Source: VMCP01 sp964527775 (GTDB lineage: Bacteria > Bacteroidota > Bacteroidia > NS11-12g > UBA955). From it: a stretch of 64,000 nt of DNA. Below are positions 23,917-31,392 of this stretch, in pieces. The translations under genes were made by a program, and so were the position numbers. The notes beneath the pieces are model-generated. The model was not told the DNA's origin. It made no database searches and was given only the letters and a program-made list of their open reading frames with translations. Where the stretch lies: the NCBI GenBank assembly GCA_964527775.1, contig CAZGQS010000005.1, positions 1 to 64,000 of the forward strand, written 5' to 3'. How positions within the stretch are numbered: position 1 is the first letter of the stretch; the number at the start of each line of letters is the position of its first letter.

Positions 23917-24678
23917 TAACTTAGCAATCATCCTATTATACCGTTCCTGGTATTTGTTGCCGGTTTTTCCGCCGAGCTTTTTGTGAAGTTCGTGGATGTG
24001 TTGAACGCGTTTGCCTGGGTCTGGGTGAGTGCTTAAGAATGCGGGGATGTTTTGTCCGCCGGAGGCGGACATCCGCTCAAAGAATCCGGCTGCACCAGTG
24101 GCTTGATAGGATGTGTTGTAGAGCCATTTAACTGAATATTCATCTGATTCGAGTTCGTCTTTACGTCCGTATTTCAGAAATGCGAGACCGGCTGCAATGT
24201 TTGTTAGATCATGATATTGAGTATCTATGAATAGGTGGGTAATGAGGGTGATTCCGTATTGACGGGTTAAGGCATCGGTGCTGTGTCTTTTTGCAGCGTG
24301 GGCGATTTCATGTCCCATAACACCAGCAAGCTCGTCTTCGGATTGAAGGTATTTAAGTATGCCTGTGTAGAAATAAATGTAACCACCGGGAGTACAAAAG
24401 GCGTTGAGGGTGGGGTCATTGATGATCCTAATACGCCATGGAAAGCGAGCTTCGTGATCAATTTCGTTGTTCTTGAAGATGCTGTCCCTGATGGAATACA
24501 AATAGCGGTATATGACGCCATTTGTGGTACTATCGAGAATGTTATTTTTATTGTCTTTGTCAATTTGGGCAGCGGCTTGCGCACCAAAGTTGAGGTCAGA
24601 TGAAACGGGAAAAACGTTTAGGCTCTTAGAAAATGTGGAGCAACCCACGAGAATGAAGGCGGCTAATAATGGACGCAT
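23911..24678 (-). CDS. M48-family metalloprotease, lipoprotein
   Basis: The lipobox FILVGC puts the mature N-terminus at Cys13, so the protein is a membrane-anchored lipoprotein. The zinc motif MGHEIAHAAKRH (121-132) and the downstream glutamate in GRKDELESDEYS are the M48 (Ste24/BepA/LoiP type) active site. CTPGGYIYFYTGIL before the motif is also typical. It would act in the periplasm on misfolded or misassembled envelope proteins. The in-frame stretch encoding MSASGGQN carries a GC-rich perfect inverted repeat. Length of 255 aa is normal for the catalytic domain without TPRs. Confidence 0.9.
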   Translation of the reverse strand: MRPLLAAFILVGCSTFSKSLNVFPVSSDLNFGAQAAAQIDKDNKNNILDSTTNGVIYRYLYSIRDSIFKNNEIDHEARFPWRIRIINDPTLNAFCTPGGYIYFYTGILKYLQSEDELAGVMGHEIAHAAKRHSTDALTRQYGITLITHLFIDTQYHDLTNIAAGLAFLKYGRKDELESDEYSVKWLYNTSYQATGAAGFFERMSASGGQNIPAFLSTHPDPGKRVQHIHELHKKLGGKTGNKYQERYNRMIAKLP

Positions 24679-24748
24679 GGTTCAAAATTAAACTAAAATT
24701 CATTATTTATCAGACCAACTCTTGACAAAAACATCCCCCGCAAGGGGT

Positions 24749-24756
24749 TAAATTTG
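24749..24756 (+). promoter_or_regulatory. -7 promoter element TAAATTTG
   Basis: TAAATTTG ends 8 nt before the ATG of the DUF3050 gene. A CCCC/GGGG inverted repeat sits immediately upstream (24734-24746). Confidence 0.5.
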
Positions 24757-24764
24757 CAGCACAA

Positions 24765-25523
24765 ATGAACACGTTTATTTCAAAACTTCAAGGTGATATT
24801 CAGGCGCAGCGTGCCCAACTTCTTCAGCATCCCGTTTATCAAAGCATCAATGACCTAAATGGGTTGATTGAGTTTTCGCAAAAACATGTTTTTGCGGTGT
24901 GGGATTTTATGAGTTTATTGAAGGCCTTGCAGCGCGATTTGACTTGCGTAGATCTTCCTTGGGTTCCGGTGGGAACGGCAGATACTCGCTATTTGATCAA
25001 CGAAATTGTTTTGGGAGAAGAATCAGATGTAGATGAAAATGGGGTTCGTATTTCTCATTTTGAATTGTACATCAAAGCCATGAATCAAATGGGAGCCAAT
25101 TTTCAGCCCATATTTGAATTGATTGATTCTTTAAAATCAGAACATATTTTCTCTGCTATAGACAAGGCTAACTTACACCCTAAGGTAAAATCATTCTTAC
25201 ATTTCACTTTTGATGTTGCCTTAAATGCACCCACTCACGTGAAAGCGGCTGTTTTTACTTTCGGACGTGAAGATTTGATTCCAGATATGTTCGTAGAAAT
25301 TCTACAACAGATTTATAAAGATCACCCAGAGAAGGTCTCTACTTTTAAATATTACATCGAAAGACACATCGAAGTTGACGGAGATCACCACTCTCACCTA
25401 GCTCTGGAAATGGTATCTCAACTTTGTGGAGATGACGAATCAAAATGGGAAGAAGCTTCTCGTTATTCTGTTGAATCTTTGAAGCAGCGCTCGTTGCTTT
25501 GGGATGCGATTATTGATAGATAA
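24765..25523 (+). CDS. DUF3050-like protein (haem-oxygenase-like fold)
   Basis: All-helical protein of 252 aa that matches the pattern of the DUF3050 family: HPVYQSINDLNGLIEFSQKHVFAVWDFMSLLK, shown in part as HPVYQSIND and HVFAVWDFM, then the acidic EIVLGEESD, FGREDLIPDMF, and a histidine-rich EVDGDHHSHLAL segment. The spacing of Glu and His residues suggests a di-metal-binding four-helix bundle as in haem-oxygenase-like enzymes. The reaction is unknown. The 3' end overlaps the convergent outer-membrane protein gene by 14 nt. Confidence 0.75.
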   Translation: MNTFISKLQGDIQAQRAQLLQHPVYQSINDLNGLIEFSQKHVFAVWDFMSLLKALQRDLTCVDLPWVPVGTADTRYLINEIVLGEESDVDENGVRISHFELYIKAMNQMGANFQPIFELIDSLKSEHIFSAIDKANLHPKVKSFLHFTFDVALNAPTHVKAAVFTFGREDLIPDMFVEILQQIYKDHPEKVSTFKYYIERHIEVDGDHHSHLALEMVSQLCGDDESKWEEASRYSVESLKQRSLLWDAIIDR

Positions 25524-26232
25524 TCTTGGTGCGTTCGTCGCCCTTGTTAATGTAAATCACATTCTCCTTTTCTGCAGCGGGTTCTAAATTCAATTCCCAT
25601 TTTACACCAACCATAATAGGGTGTGATATGGTGTATATGTTTTTTCCTGGATCTTGCCCATTGTCAGCAAAGTAATAACCCATTCTTTCGTATTTGGGCA
25701 ACGATAAAAACTGTTGATATGAAGCTTCAATCAGTAAATTAGGCATCAAATTATATTTCAATTGGATACTAAAAAAACTGCTCGTTGAATATGTTTCAGT
25801 ATTATAATATCCCCATTGAGTAGTTCCAAAATGCCTTCTATTACTCTCATTTTCATAACTGGCCTCATTTAACCATCCATGTCCGTAATTCCAGATTCCC
25901 GCACCTAGCGAAAGTTTCAAATCTTTGGCAAGTTTAATGTTTCCCGAAACTCGCAGCAGAGCCTCTTTAAGGTTTAAATTGAGGTCGGCAGTGAACGCTT
26001 TCTTGGTGAAACTCGCCCCAATCATCATCCCATTCAAGTCCATCCAACCTTCTTCCGCTCTAAGAGTATTATTATCATCGGCCCTAAATTTCATCGTGTG
26101 AACATTATTCACTAAGCTCAGTCCCAATCCGATTTTTGTTTCGGGGGATGTTTGGCCGTTGAGACGTCCCCAAGAACCCAAAAAAACAAGCGCAAGGCCT
26201 AAGAAGGTCTTAGTTTTTAACTTTAACCACAT
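25510..26232 (-). CDS. Exported protein, probable outer-membrane beta-barrel
   Basis: A signal peptide (TFLGLALVFLGSWGRLNGQ, cut near residue 27) is followed by alternating hydrophobic/polar strands rich in Tyr, Trp, Asn and Gly, typical of an outer-membrane barrel of 8-10 strands. No named family recognised. It overlaps the upstream lipoprotein gene by 23 nt, so the two are co-translated and may act together. The last residues are strongly charged (KGDERTKIIYQ). Confidence 0.6.
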   Translation of the reverse strand: MWLKLKTKTFLGLALVFLGSWGRLNGQTSPETKIGLGLSLVNNVHTMKFRADDNNTLRAEEGWMDLNGMMIGASFTKKAFTADLNLNLKEALLRVSGNIKLAKDLKLSLGAGIWNYGHGWLNEASYENESNRRHFGTTQWGYYNTETYSTSSFFSIQLKYNLMPNLLIEASYQQFLSLPKYERMGYYFADNGQDPGKNIYTISHPIMVGVKWELNLEPAAEKENVIYINKGDERTKIIYQ

Positions 26233-26521
26233 CGTAAATTAGATAATAAGTAGTTTTACCCTTGTATTTCTTTTGTTGCTCACGAATATTGGTGATGGTC
26301 ACATTTCCAAATTTCTCTTTGGCTTCCAACAATACGTCAGCAATGATAATGGGTGAACCCACTTGTCTTGCAGTTCGCGTTTCAATATATTCCAACTGCA
26401 ACGTATCATAAGCATGCCTATTTTGCGCTTTATCGTCAATGGGCTTCAAGTCAGAAACCAGTGCTCTGCACGAAGTAGCTCCAAGGATCAAAGCCAATGA
26501 AGCGACATAAAGAAATTTCAT
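26210..26521 (-). CDS. Small lipoprotein of unknown function
   Basis: 103 aa with lipobox ILGATSC, giving a mature lipoprotein starting at Cys18. The rest is a compact alpha/beta domain (YDTLQLEYIETR, VLLEAKEKFGNVTITNI, YYLIYDVVKV). Function not recognised. It lies first in a two-gene operon with the probable outer-membrane barrel, with a 23-nt overlap. Confidence 0.65.
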   Translation of the reverse strand: MKFLYVASLALILGATSCRALVSDLKPIDDKAQNRHAYDTLQLEYIETRTARQVGSPIIIADVLLEAKEKFGNVTITNIREQQKKYKGKTTYYLIYDVVKVKN

Positions 26522-26546
26522 GCTGCGAAGATAGTTAATTCAGTTG

Positions 26547-26653
26547 ACAGCGGTCAGCGGTCAGCTATCAGCTATCAGCTATCGGTGATCGGTGATCGGT
26601 GATCGGTGATCGGCTGTCGGCAGAAAACTGAGAATTGATCACCGATTACCGAT
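26547..26653. repeat. Heptanucleotide array with inverted tail
   Basis: Units CAGCGGT (2), CAGCTAT (3), CGGTGAT (4) and CGGCTGT in one 7-nt phase occupy 26547-26622. A short inverted tail (GATCACCGATTACCGAT, 26637-26653) can pair with the CGGTGAT block, giving a hairpin just after the peroxiredoxin stop on the minus strand. Confidence 0.8.
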
Positions 26654-26655
26654 TT

Positions 26656-27303
26656 TTAAATTGATTTTTTAGCAAGATAGAAATCCATCATTTCGTAGTC
26701 TGACTTTTCGCGTTCAAGCATGTCAGCTACAGTTCTTGGTGGAGGAACAATCACTTGGTCTCCAATTTTCCAATTGAGTGGCATTGCAACGCTGTGCTTG
26801 TCAGAGGTTTGAAGAGCTACTAATGCACGTTTGATTTCATCCATGTTGCGCCCCACGTTTAATGGATAGTACATGATTAAACGGATTTTCTTACTAGGGT
26901 CAATGAAAAAAACTGCGCGAACCGCTGCCGTTTCGCTTTCGCCTGGCTGAAGCATTCCGTATAATTTTGAAACGCTCATGTCAATGTCAGCAATGATAGG
27001 AAACTCAAACAAGATTCCGCTGTTCTTGTATACATTGTTCACCCATGCAACGTGTGCGTGTATAGAATCGATACTTAGTCCTACCAATTTGGTGTTATGC
27101 TCATTGAAAAAAGGAGTTTCAACTGCAAAGCCAGACATCTCTGTAGTGCAAACAGGCGTAAAATCAGCAGGATGAGAAAATAAAATAGTCCAACTACCTT
27201 CAATGTGTTCGTGGAAGTTCATTTTTCCAGTAGTGGTAGTTGCGTCAAAATTGGGAGCAATGTCACCAATTCTTGGCATAGGGTAGATTGTTGTGTTTTC
27301 CAT
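26656..27303 (-). CDS. 1-Cys peroxiredoxin (Prx6 type)
   Basis: Thiol peroxidase with peroxidatic Cys52 in PADFTPVCTTE, the Prx6-subfamily C-terminal extension (RAVFFIDPSKKIRLIMYYP and GRNMDEIKRALVALQ) and no resolving cysteine in the usual place. It would reduce hydrogen peroxide and lipid hydroperoxides in the cytoplasm. Length (215 aa) is standard. A TAnnTTTG promoter lies 4 nt upstream of the start codon, so it is probably transcribed alone with a very short leader. Confidence 0.93.
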   Translation of the reverse strand: MENTTIYPMPRIGDIAPNFDATTTTGKMNFHEHIEGSWTILFSHPADFTPVCTTEMSGFAVETPFFNEHNTKLVGLSIDSIHAHVAWVNNVYKNSGILFEFPIIADIDMSVSKLYGMLQPGESETAAVRAVFFIDPSKKIRLIMYYPLNVGRNMDEIKRALVALQTSDKHSVAMPLNWKIGDQVIVPPPRTVADMLEREKSDYEMMDFYLAKKSI

Positions 27304-27307
27304 GATT

Positions 27308-27315
27308 CAAAGTTA
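27308..27315 (-). promoter_or_regulatory. -7 promoter element TAACTTTG of the peroxiredoxin gene
   Basis: On the minus strand TAACTTTG lies 4 nt before the ATG at 27303, implying an almost leaderless mRNA. Confidence 0.55.
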
Positions 27316-27360
27316 GAGAGATGAATTTTTAGATAAGGTGACATAGGTCACGTTTTATGG

Positions 27361-27456
27361 CTTTCAGCGGCCAGCGGTCAGTTGAAGGTCTAGAGATTAG
27401 AGTTGAGCCCGCTACCCTCTAAACGCTACACCCTGAACTCAAAAGCGGTCAGCCGA
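27361..27456. repeat. Degenerate heptanucleotide array
   Basis: A mix of both unit classes: CAGCGGC/CAGCGGT words at each end and TAGAGAT, CTACCCT, CTAAACG, CTACACC, CTGAACT in the middle, mostly in 7-nt steps. The middle words match the array at 181. It fills the gap between the peroxiredoxin promoter and the desaturase stop. Confidence 0.65.
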
Positions 27457-28554
27457 TTATTGAACCGTATAAATCGCCATTCTGTTCAAATGGCCGAAGT
27501 GCGATTTTAGAGCATCGTAAAAAGTGCGGTGAGATTTGTATGGGAGATTGAATTCTTGGGCAGTCTGTTTTACAATTTTAGAGATGTTTTTATAGTGCAC
27601 ATGACAAACGGTAGGAAACAAATGATGTTCTATTTGATAATTGAGTCCCCCGAAAAACCAAGTTAAAAAAGCGCTATTCTCAGCGAAATTGGCCGTGGTT
27701 TTCATTTGATGAACGGCCCAGTTGTTTTCCATACTTCCATTATTGTCATCTGATGAAAAGAATTCCATGTCATCGCCAACATGAGCAGGCTGAGTGGCAT
27801 AAGCCAAAATGATTCCGCTAATAAAATGGTGTATAAAATATCCGGCTATAGTATATCCAACAGAAAAAGGAGAGAAATAGATGGGCAAAAAAAGAGTTAC
27901 AGGCCAGTAAAGAGTTTTTAATACAATGATTTCAGTGAGGGCTCGGCGATCGGTTCGGCCGTATTTGGAATAGAGATTTTGACCTTTATACCGATTGTAT
28001 TGCTCAAAATCTTTGCTCAGAATCCAAATAAACGGATAAATCATATATAAAACTGTAGAATAGAAAGCCTGAAATTTATGAAGGAAAAAATAGGGGTGCT
28101 TGGGTGAAAATCTGATAATGGTTTTTCTGATATCTTCATCGTGTCCTACTATATTGGTATAGGTGTGGTGGAATACATTGTGCTGAATTTTCCAATTTAC
28201 GTGGTATGCACCAACTAAATTAAGGAGCCCTCCCATGAATTCATTTACTTTGGGATTTCGAGAGTACGCTCCGTGGTTTGCATCGTGCATGATGGTTAAT
28301 CCAATTCCTACCATCCCCAATCCCATGATTGCCCATAAAATAAAATGCGTGTAGAGAGTGGAAATCGGACCAACAATGAGCCAGGTTAAAGGAATGATAT
28401 ACAGTAAAACAATGATGACAGTTTTTAAGTACATTGCACCGTTGGCAAATTTGCTTATTTGATTTTCACTGAAGTATTCATTAACTCGGCGAGTGAGCGT
28501 GGTAAAGAATTCTGGGTTATCTGTTTTATTGAACGATATCTTTGAATAATCCAT
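27457..28554 (-). CDS. Membrane fatty-acid desaturase (front-end/linoleoyl-CoA desaturase-like)
   Basis: Integral membrane di-iron enzyme with three histidine boxes: HDANH (90-94), HNVFHH (125-130) and QIEHH near residue 304. The Gln in the third box is the mark of front-end (delta-5/6-type) desaturases. Four or more membrane helices are visible. No cytochrome b5 domain is fused, as in other bacterial members. It would introduce a double bond into membrane acyl chains. It is transcribed alone, with a repeat array directly after its stop. Confidence 0.9.
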   Translation of the reverse strand: MDYSKISFNKTDNPEFFTTLTRRVNEYFSENQISKFANGAMYLKTVIIVLLYIIPLTWLIVGPISTLYTHFILWAIMGLGMVGIGLTIMHDANHGAYSRNPKVNEFMGGLLNLVGAYHVNWKIQHNVFHHTYTNIVGHDEDIRKTIIRFSPKHPYFFLHKFQAFYSTVLYMIYPFIWILSKDFEQYNRYKGQNLYSKYGRTDRRALTEIIVLKTLYWPVTLFLPIYFSPFSVGYTIAGYFIHHFISGIILAYATQPAHVGDDMEFFSSDDNNGSMENNWAVHQMKTTANFAENSAFLTWFFGGLNYQIEHHLFPTVCHVHYKNISKIVKQTAQEFNLPYKSHRTFYDALKSHFGHLNRMAIYTVQ

Positions 28555-28646
28555 GTTTTAATTTGTTCAATTTTACATGAAATATTTCATCAAAAAATTC
28601 GTTAAGTCCTAGAATGTCTTAGTTTTGCATTGAATTTATAACGGAA

Positions 28647-28778
28647 ATGAAAAAGTTGTTAAGTATTATTTTGGTAGTCGTTGGTGTGTTTATGTTTGTA
28701 AGCGCTTGTAAATCAACACACAGAGCAGACTTTAATCCAATAAAAAGAAAGTCAATCAAAGCTTGTCCTTCTTTTTAA
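28647..28778 (+). CDS. Small lipoprotein, 43 aa
   Basis: Short gene: ATG AAA AAG start, hydrophobic LLSIILVVVGVFMF, lipobox FVSAC (Cys21), then a basic tail ending KSIKACPSF. Start codon, charged n-region and lipobox fit a real secreted lipoprotein despite the length. Function unknown. It sits divergent to the desaturase gene and upstream of a convergent methyltransferase gene, in an otherwise empty 268-nt gap. Confidence 0.6.
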   Translation: MKKLLSIILVVVGVFMFVSACKSTHRADFNPIKRKSIKACPSF

Positions 28779-28822
28779 GGACTAAAATATTGTGTAGTAG
28801 ATTGTGTAGTTTTTAGGGTTGA

Positions 28823-29710
28823 TTAAAACCTCAAAAACGTTCCCAACGGAAGTTTCTTCTTGAACTTATCGGTTAAATAAAGTTCTCCGAGTTCAATTTT
28901 GGAGGTTTTCAGGTGTGACTTGAAATGTTGGTAGACCAAATTTTCGGTGATCAACGCTGAAAATCCTAGAGAATATAAGTTTATAACGAAGAATCCTTGT
29001 GGGGCTAGAATTTCTGAGCACATATGGAGCAGTTCGTTTATTTGCTTTTCAAGCACCCATTTTTCTCCTTGCGGTCCGCGGCCGTAGGCGGGAGGATCTA
29101 AAATAATGCCGTCGTATTTTTTGCCTCGTTTCACTTCTCGTTGAACAAATTTAAAGGCATCTTCAATGACCCAACGAATGCCGTCTAGGTTAGAGGATTC
29201 CATATTTTCTCGACTCCAAGTTACTACTTGCTTTACGCTATCTACATGGGTAATATCTGCGCCGGCTTGACAAGCGGCGAGCGATGCACCACCGGTGTAA
29301 GCAAAAAGATTCAGTACTTTAGGTTGATGTTTGAAGCTTTTGCATTTGGCGGCAATAAAGTCCCAATTGCTGGCCTGTTCTGGAAAAATTCCTACATGTT
29401 TGAAGGATGTAAGGGCCAGTCGCATGTTGAAGTTGAGCGGTCCTTTTTTGTAGTTTACCAACCAACGATCGGGCATGCCTTTTTTGATGGTCCAGTTTCC
29501 GGCATCGGCATCAATTTTTTCTCCTGCTTTTCTGAAGAATTCGGCGTGAGATTGGCTCTTCCATTGTTCTTCGGGAAGGCTTTTACTCCAAACGGCTTGA
29601 GGTTCTGGTCTTCTGAGCACCCACTTGCCGAAGCGTTCTAATTTTTCGAAATTTCCGCTGTCAATGAGTTCGTATTCGGGCAGCGTATCTGGAGTAACGG
29701 TTAAAAGCAC
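28823..29710 (-). CDS. Class I SAM-dependent methyltransferase, RlmI/RlmK-like
   Basis: Residues around 128-150 hold the SAM loop VLNLFAYTGGASLAAC, then HVDSVKQVVTWSREN (acidic end of strand 2) and the catalytic motif IILDPPAYGRGPQG. This matches the PF10672 group of 23S rRNA m5C/m2G-type methyltransferases, but it lacks the N-terminal PUA domain of RlmI, with 295 aa in all. The start appears to be GTG at 29710; the family's usual opening (YELIDSGNFEKLERFG) follows at once. The target base is unknown. Confidence 0.82.
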   Translation of the reverse strand: MLLTVTPDTLPEYELIDSGNFEKLERFGKWVLRRPEPQAVWSKSLPEEQWKSQSHAEFFRKAGEKIDADAGNWTIKKGMPDRWLVNYKKGPLNFNMRLALTSFKHVGIFPEQASNWDFIAAKCKSFKHQPKVLNLFAYTGGASLAACQAGADITHVDSVKQVVTWSRENMESSNLDGIRWVIEDAFKFVQREVKRGKKYDGIILDPPAYGRGPQGEKWVLEKQINELLHMCSEILAPQGFFVINLYSLGFSALITENLVYQHFKSHLKTSKIELGELYLTDKFKKKLPLGTFLRF

Positions 29711-29735
29711 ATGGCAAAGATAATTTTAAAATGTA

Positions 29736-29757
29736 AGTAAACCTTTGTAGGTTTACT
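29736..29757. promoter_or_regulatory. 22-bp perfect palindrome in a divergent promoter region
   Basis: AGTAAACCT (29736-29744), TTGT, AGGTTTACT (29749-29757): perfect 9-bp arms with a 4-nt centre, between the divergent methyltransferase and haem/copper protein genes and 6 nt before the latter's ATG. It contains no T run, so an operator is likelier than a terminator. Confidence 0.5.
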
Positions 29758-29763
29758 GCGTCT

Positions 29764-31308
29764 ATGAAACGTATGCAATTAAAAATATTTTTTTTGCCCT
29801 TTATTCTATTTTTGGCAGCAAAGATAGGCGCTCAATCTGCACCCAATTGGAGCGAACATGTAGCTCCCATCATTTATAAAAGTTGTACTCCTTGTCATTC
29901 CAGTGGCGGTATTGCTCCGTTTGCCTTGAGCAATTACCAAGAGGTTAAATACCTAGGCAATGCGGTGGTTTCGGCAACACAGGCACGTAGAATGCCCCCT
30001 TATCCTGCAAGTTTAGAAAAAAATAGATACGCTCATGAAAATGTTCTGTCTGCCTATGAAATTGACGTAATCAAGCGGTGGAATGAGAATAAACATCCCC
30101 AGGGAGACACCACCAAAGAACCCAAAAAACCCGTTTTGAATTCAAACAGTGACTTGCCTCGCGTGGATGTTACCTATAAAATGACGCCTTACCTGGTGAA
30201 GACCAATAGCGATGTTTACAGATGTTTCGCGATTCCTAGCAACTTGTTTTCTGATAAAATGATCAAAGGGATGGAAGTGATTCCTGGAAACAGAAAAGTG
30301 GTGCATCACGTTTTGGTATTTCAAGATACCTCACAAAAGCCCTTACAATTAGACAATGCTGATCCAGAACCCGGCTATAAGGCCTTCGGAAGCACCGGCA
30401 GTGCGAGTTCTACTTTGTTGGGGATGTACGTTCCAGGTCAGTCACCGTTTTTGTATCCATCAAATTTTGCTGCTCGACTGAAAAAGAACAGTGTAATTGT
30501 GCTTCAAATTCACTATCCCCCAGGTATCAACGAAATTTGGGATTCTACCAAGCTCAATTTGATGCTCGAAGACCCCTCAAATCAAAGAGAAGTTTTTGTG
30601 CAATCACCATTGAATTTTCAAAGTCCCTCTCTCGTAAACGGTCCATTATACATCGAAGCCAATGCCATAAAAACATTTTACAATCGATTTGTTATGCCTG
30701 CGAAAATCAGTCTTTTGGCGGTGGCTCCCCACATGCATTTGTTGGGTGATACTATAAAATCATCTTTGATAAATGGAACCGATACTACTCCCATTATTGA
30801 TATTCCCAAGTGGGATTTCCATTGGCAAATGGCCTATCAATTTCGCAAGCCTATCGTTGCTGATAAAGGGTCAGTTCTCTGGGGTAAGGCAACCTATGAT
30901 AATACCTATGCCAATCCGCACAACCCGAATGTTCCTCCACGTGATGTGAGAGCAGGAGAGGGTACTGCCGATGAAATGTTCTTGATTTATTTCTGGTATA
31001 CTCTCTACAAGTCGGGCGATGAGAATTTGGAATTGGATACCACGCCGCTAAAGATGTTGAGTGTTTCTAAGGTAAATCCAAATAACATGCTGGTATATCC
31101 TAATCCCGCAAACAATCAAATCAACGTAATCAATGCACTTCATGGGTCAAAGATTCGTGTCTATAATTCTGTGGGAAAACTGATCTTTGAAACCTCGGTG
31201 AACAGCGCCACAACATTTATCAATGTCCATAATTGGCCCGACGGAATGTATATTATTCAAAATTCAAGTTTGAATGGAGATTCGATTGTTCGATTTTTGA
31301 AGAATTAG
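29764..31308 (+). CDS. Type IX-secreted haem c and copper-monooxygenase-like protein
   Basis: Signal peptide (to IGAQ, residue 24), then a haem c motif CTPCH (41-45) with a distal Met in RRMPPYP. The middle region has GMEVIPGNRKVVHHVLVF and APHMHLLG, the paired-histidine copper motifs of ascorbate-dependent type II copper monooxygenases (PHM/DBM type). The last 75 residues (VYPNPANNQINV...DGMYII) are a type IX secretion sorting domain. The protein is therefore exported and probably attached at the cell surface as an oxidoreductase. Substrate unknown. Relatives with haem c plus this copper fold occur in Bacteroidota and Planctomycetes. Confidence 0.75.
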   Translation: MKRMQLKIFFLPFILFLAAKIGAQSAPNWSEHVAPIIYKSCTPCHSSGGIAPFALSNYQEVKYLGNAVVSATQARRMPPYPASLEKNRYAHENVLSAYEIDVIKRWNENKHPQGDTTKEPKKPVLNSNSDLPRVDVTYKMTPYLVKTNSDVYRCFAIPSNLFSDKMIKGMEVIPGNRKVVHHVLVFQDTSQKPLQLDNADPEPGYKAFGSTGSASSTLLGMYVPGQSPFLYPSNFAARLKKNSVIVLQIHYPPGINEIWDSTKLNLMLEDPSNQREVFVQSPLNFQSPSLVNGPLYIEANAIKTFYNRFVMPAKISLLAVAPHMHLLGDTIKSSLINGTDTTPIIDIPKWDFHWQMAYQFRKPIVADKGSVLWGKATYDNTYANPHNPNVPPRDVRAGEGTADEMFLIYFWYTLYKSGDENLELDTTPLKMLSVSKVNPNNMLVYPNPANNQINVINALHGSKIRVYNSVGKLIFETSVNSATTFINVHNWPDGMYIIQNSSLNGDSIVRFLKN

Positions 31309-31392
31309 TTTTTAAGGATTTTCCGTAATTCTTTTTTTGAGATTTGCGAAAAATGCAAAAGTTGTTTGATTAAGACTTCTTAGTTTCGTTCC

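Noticed and set aside
24283..24603. Plus-strand frame of 106 codons
   Set aside because: It is the antisense of the M48 protease active-site region, has no promoter and no family likeness.
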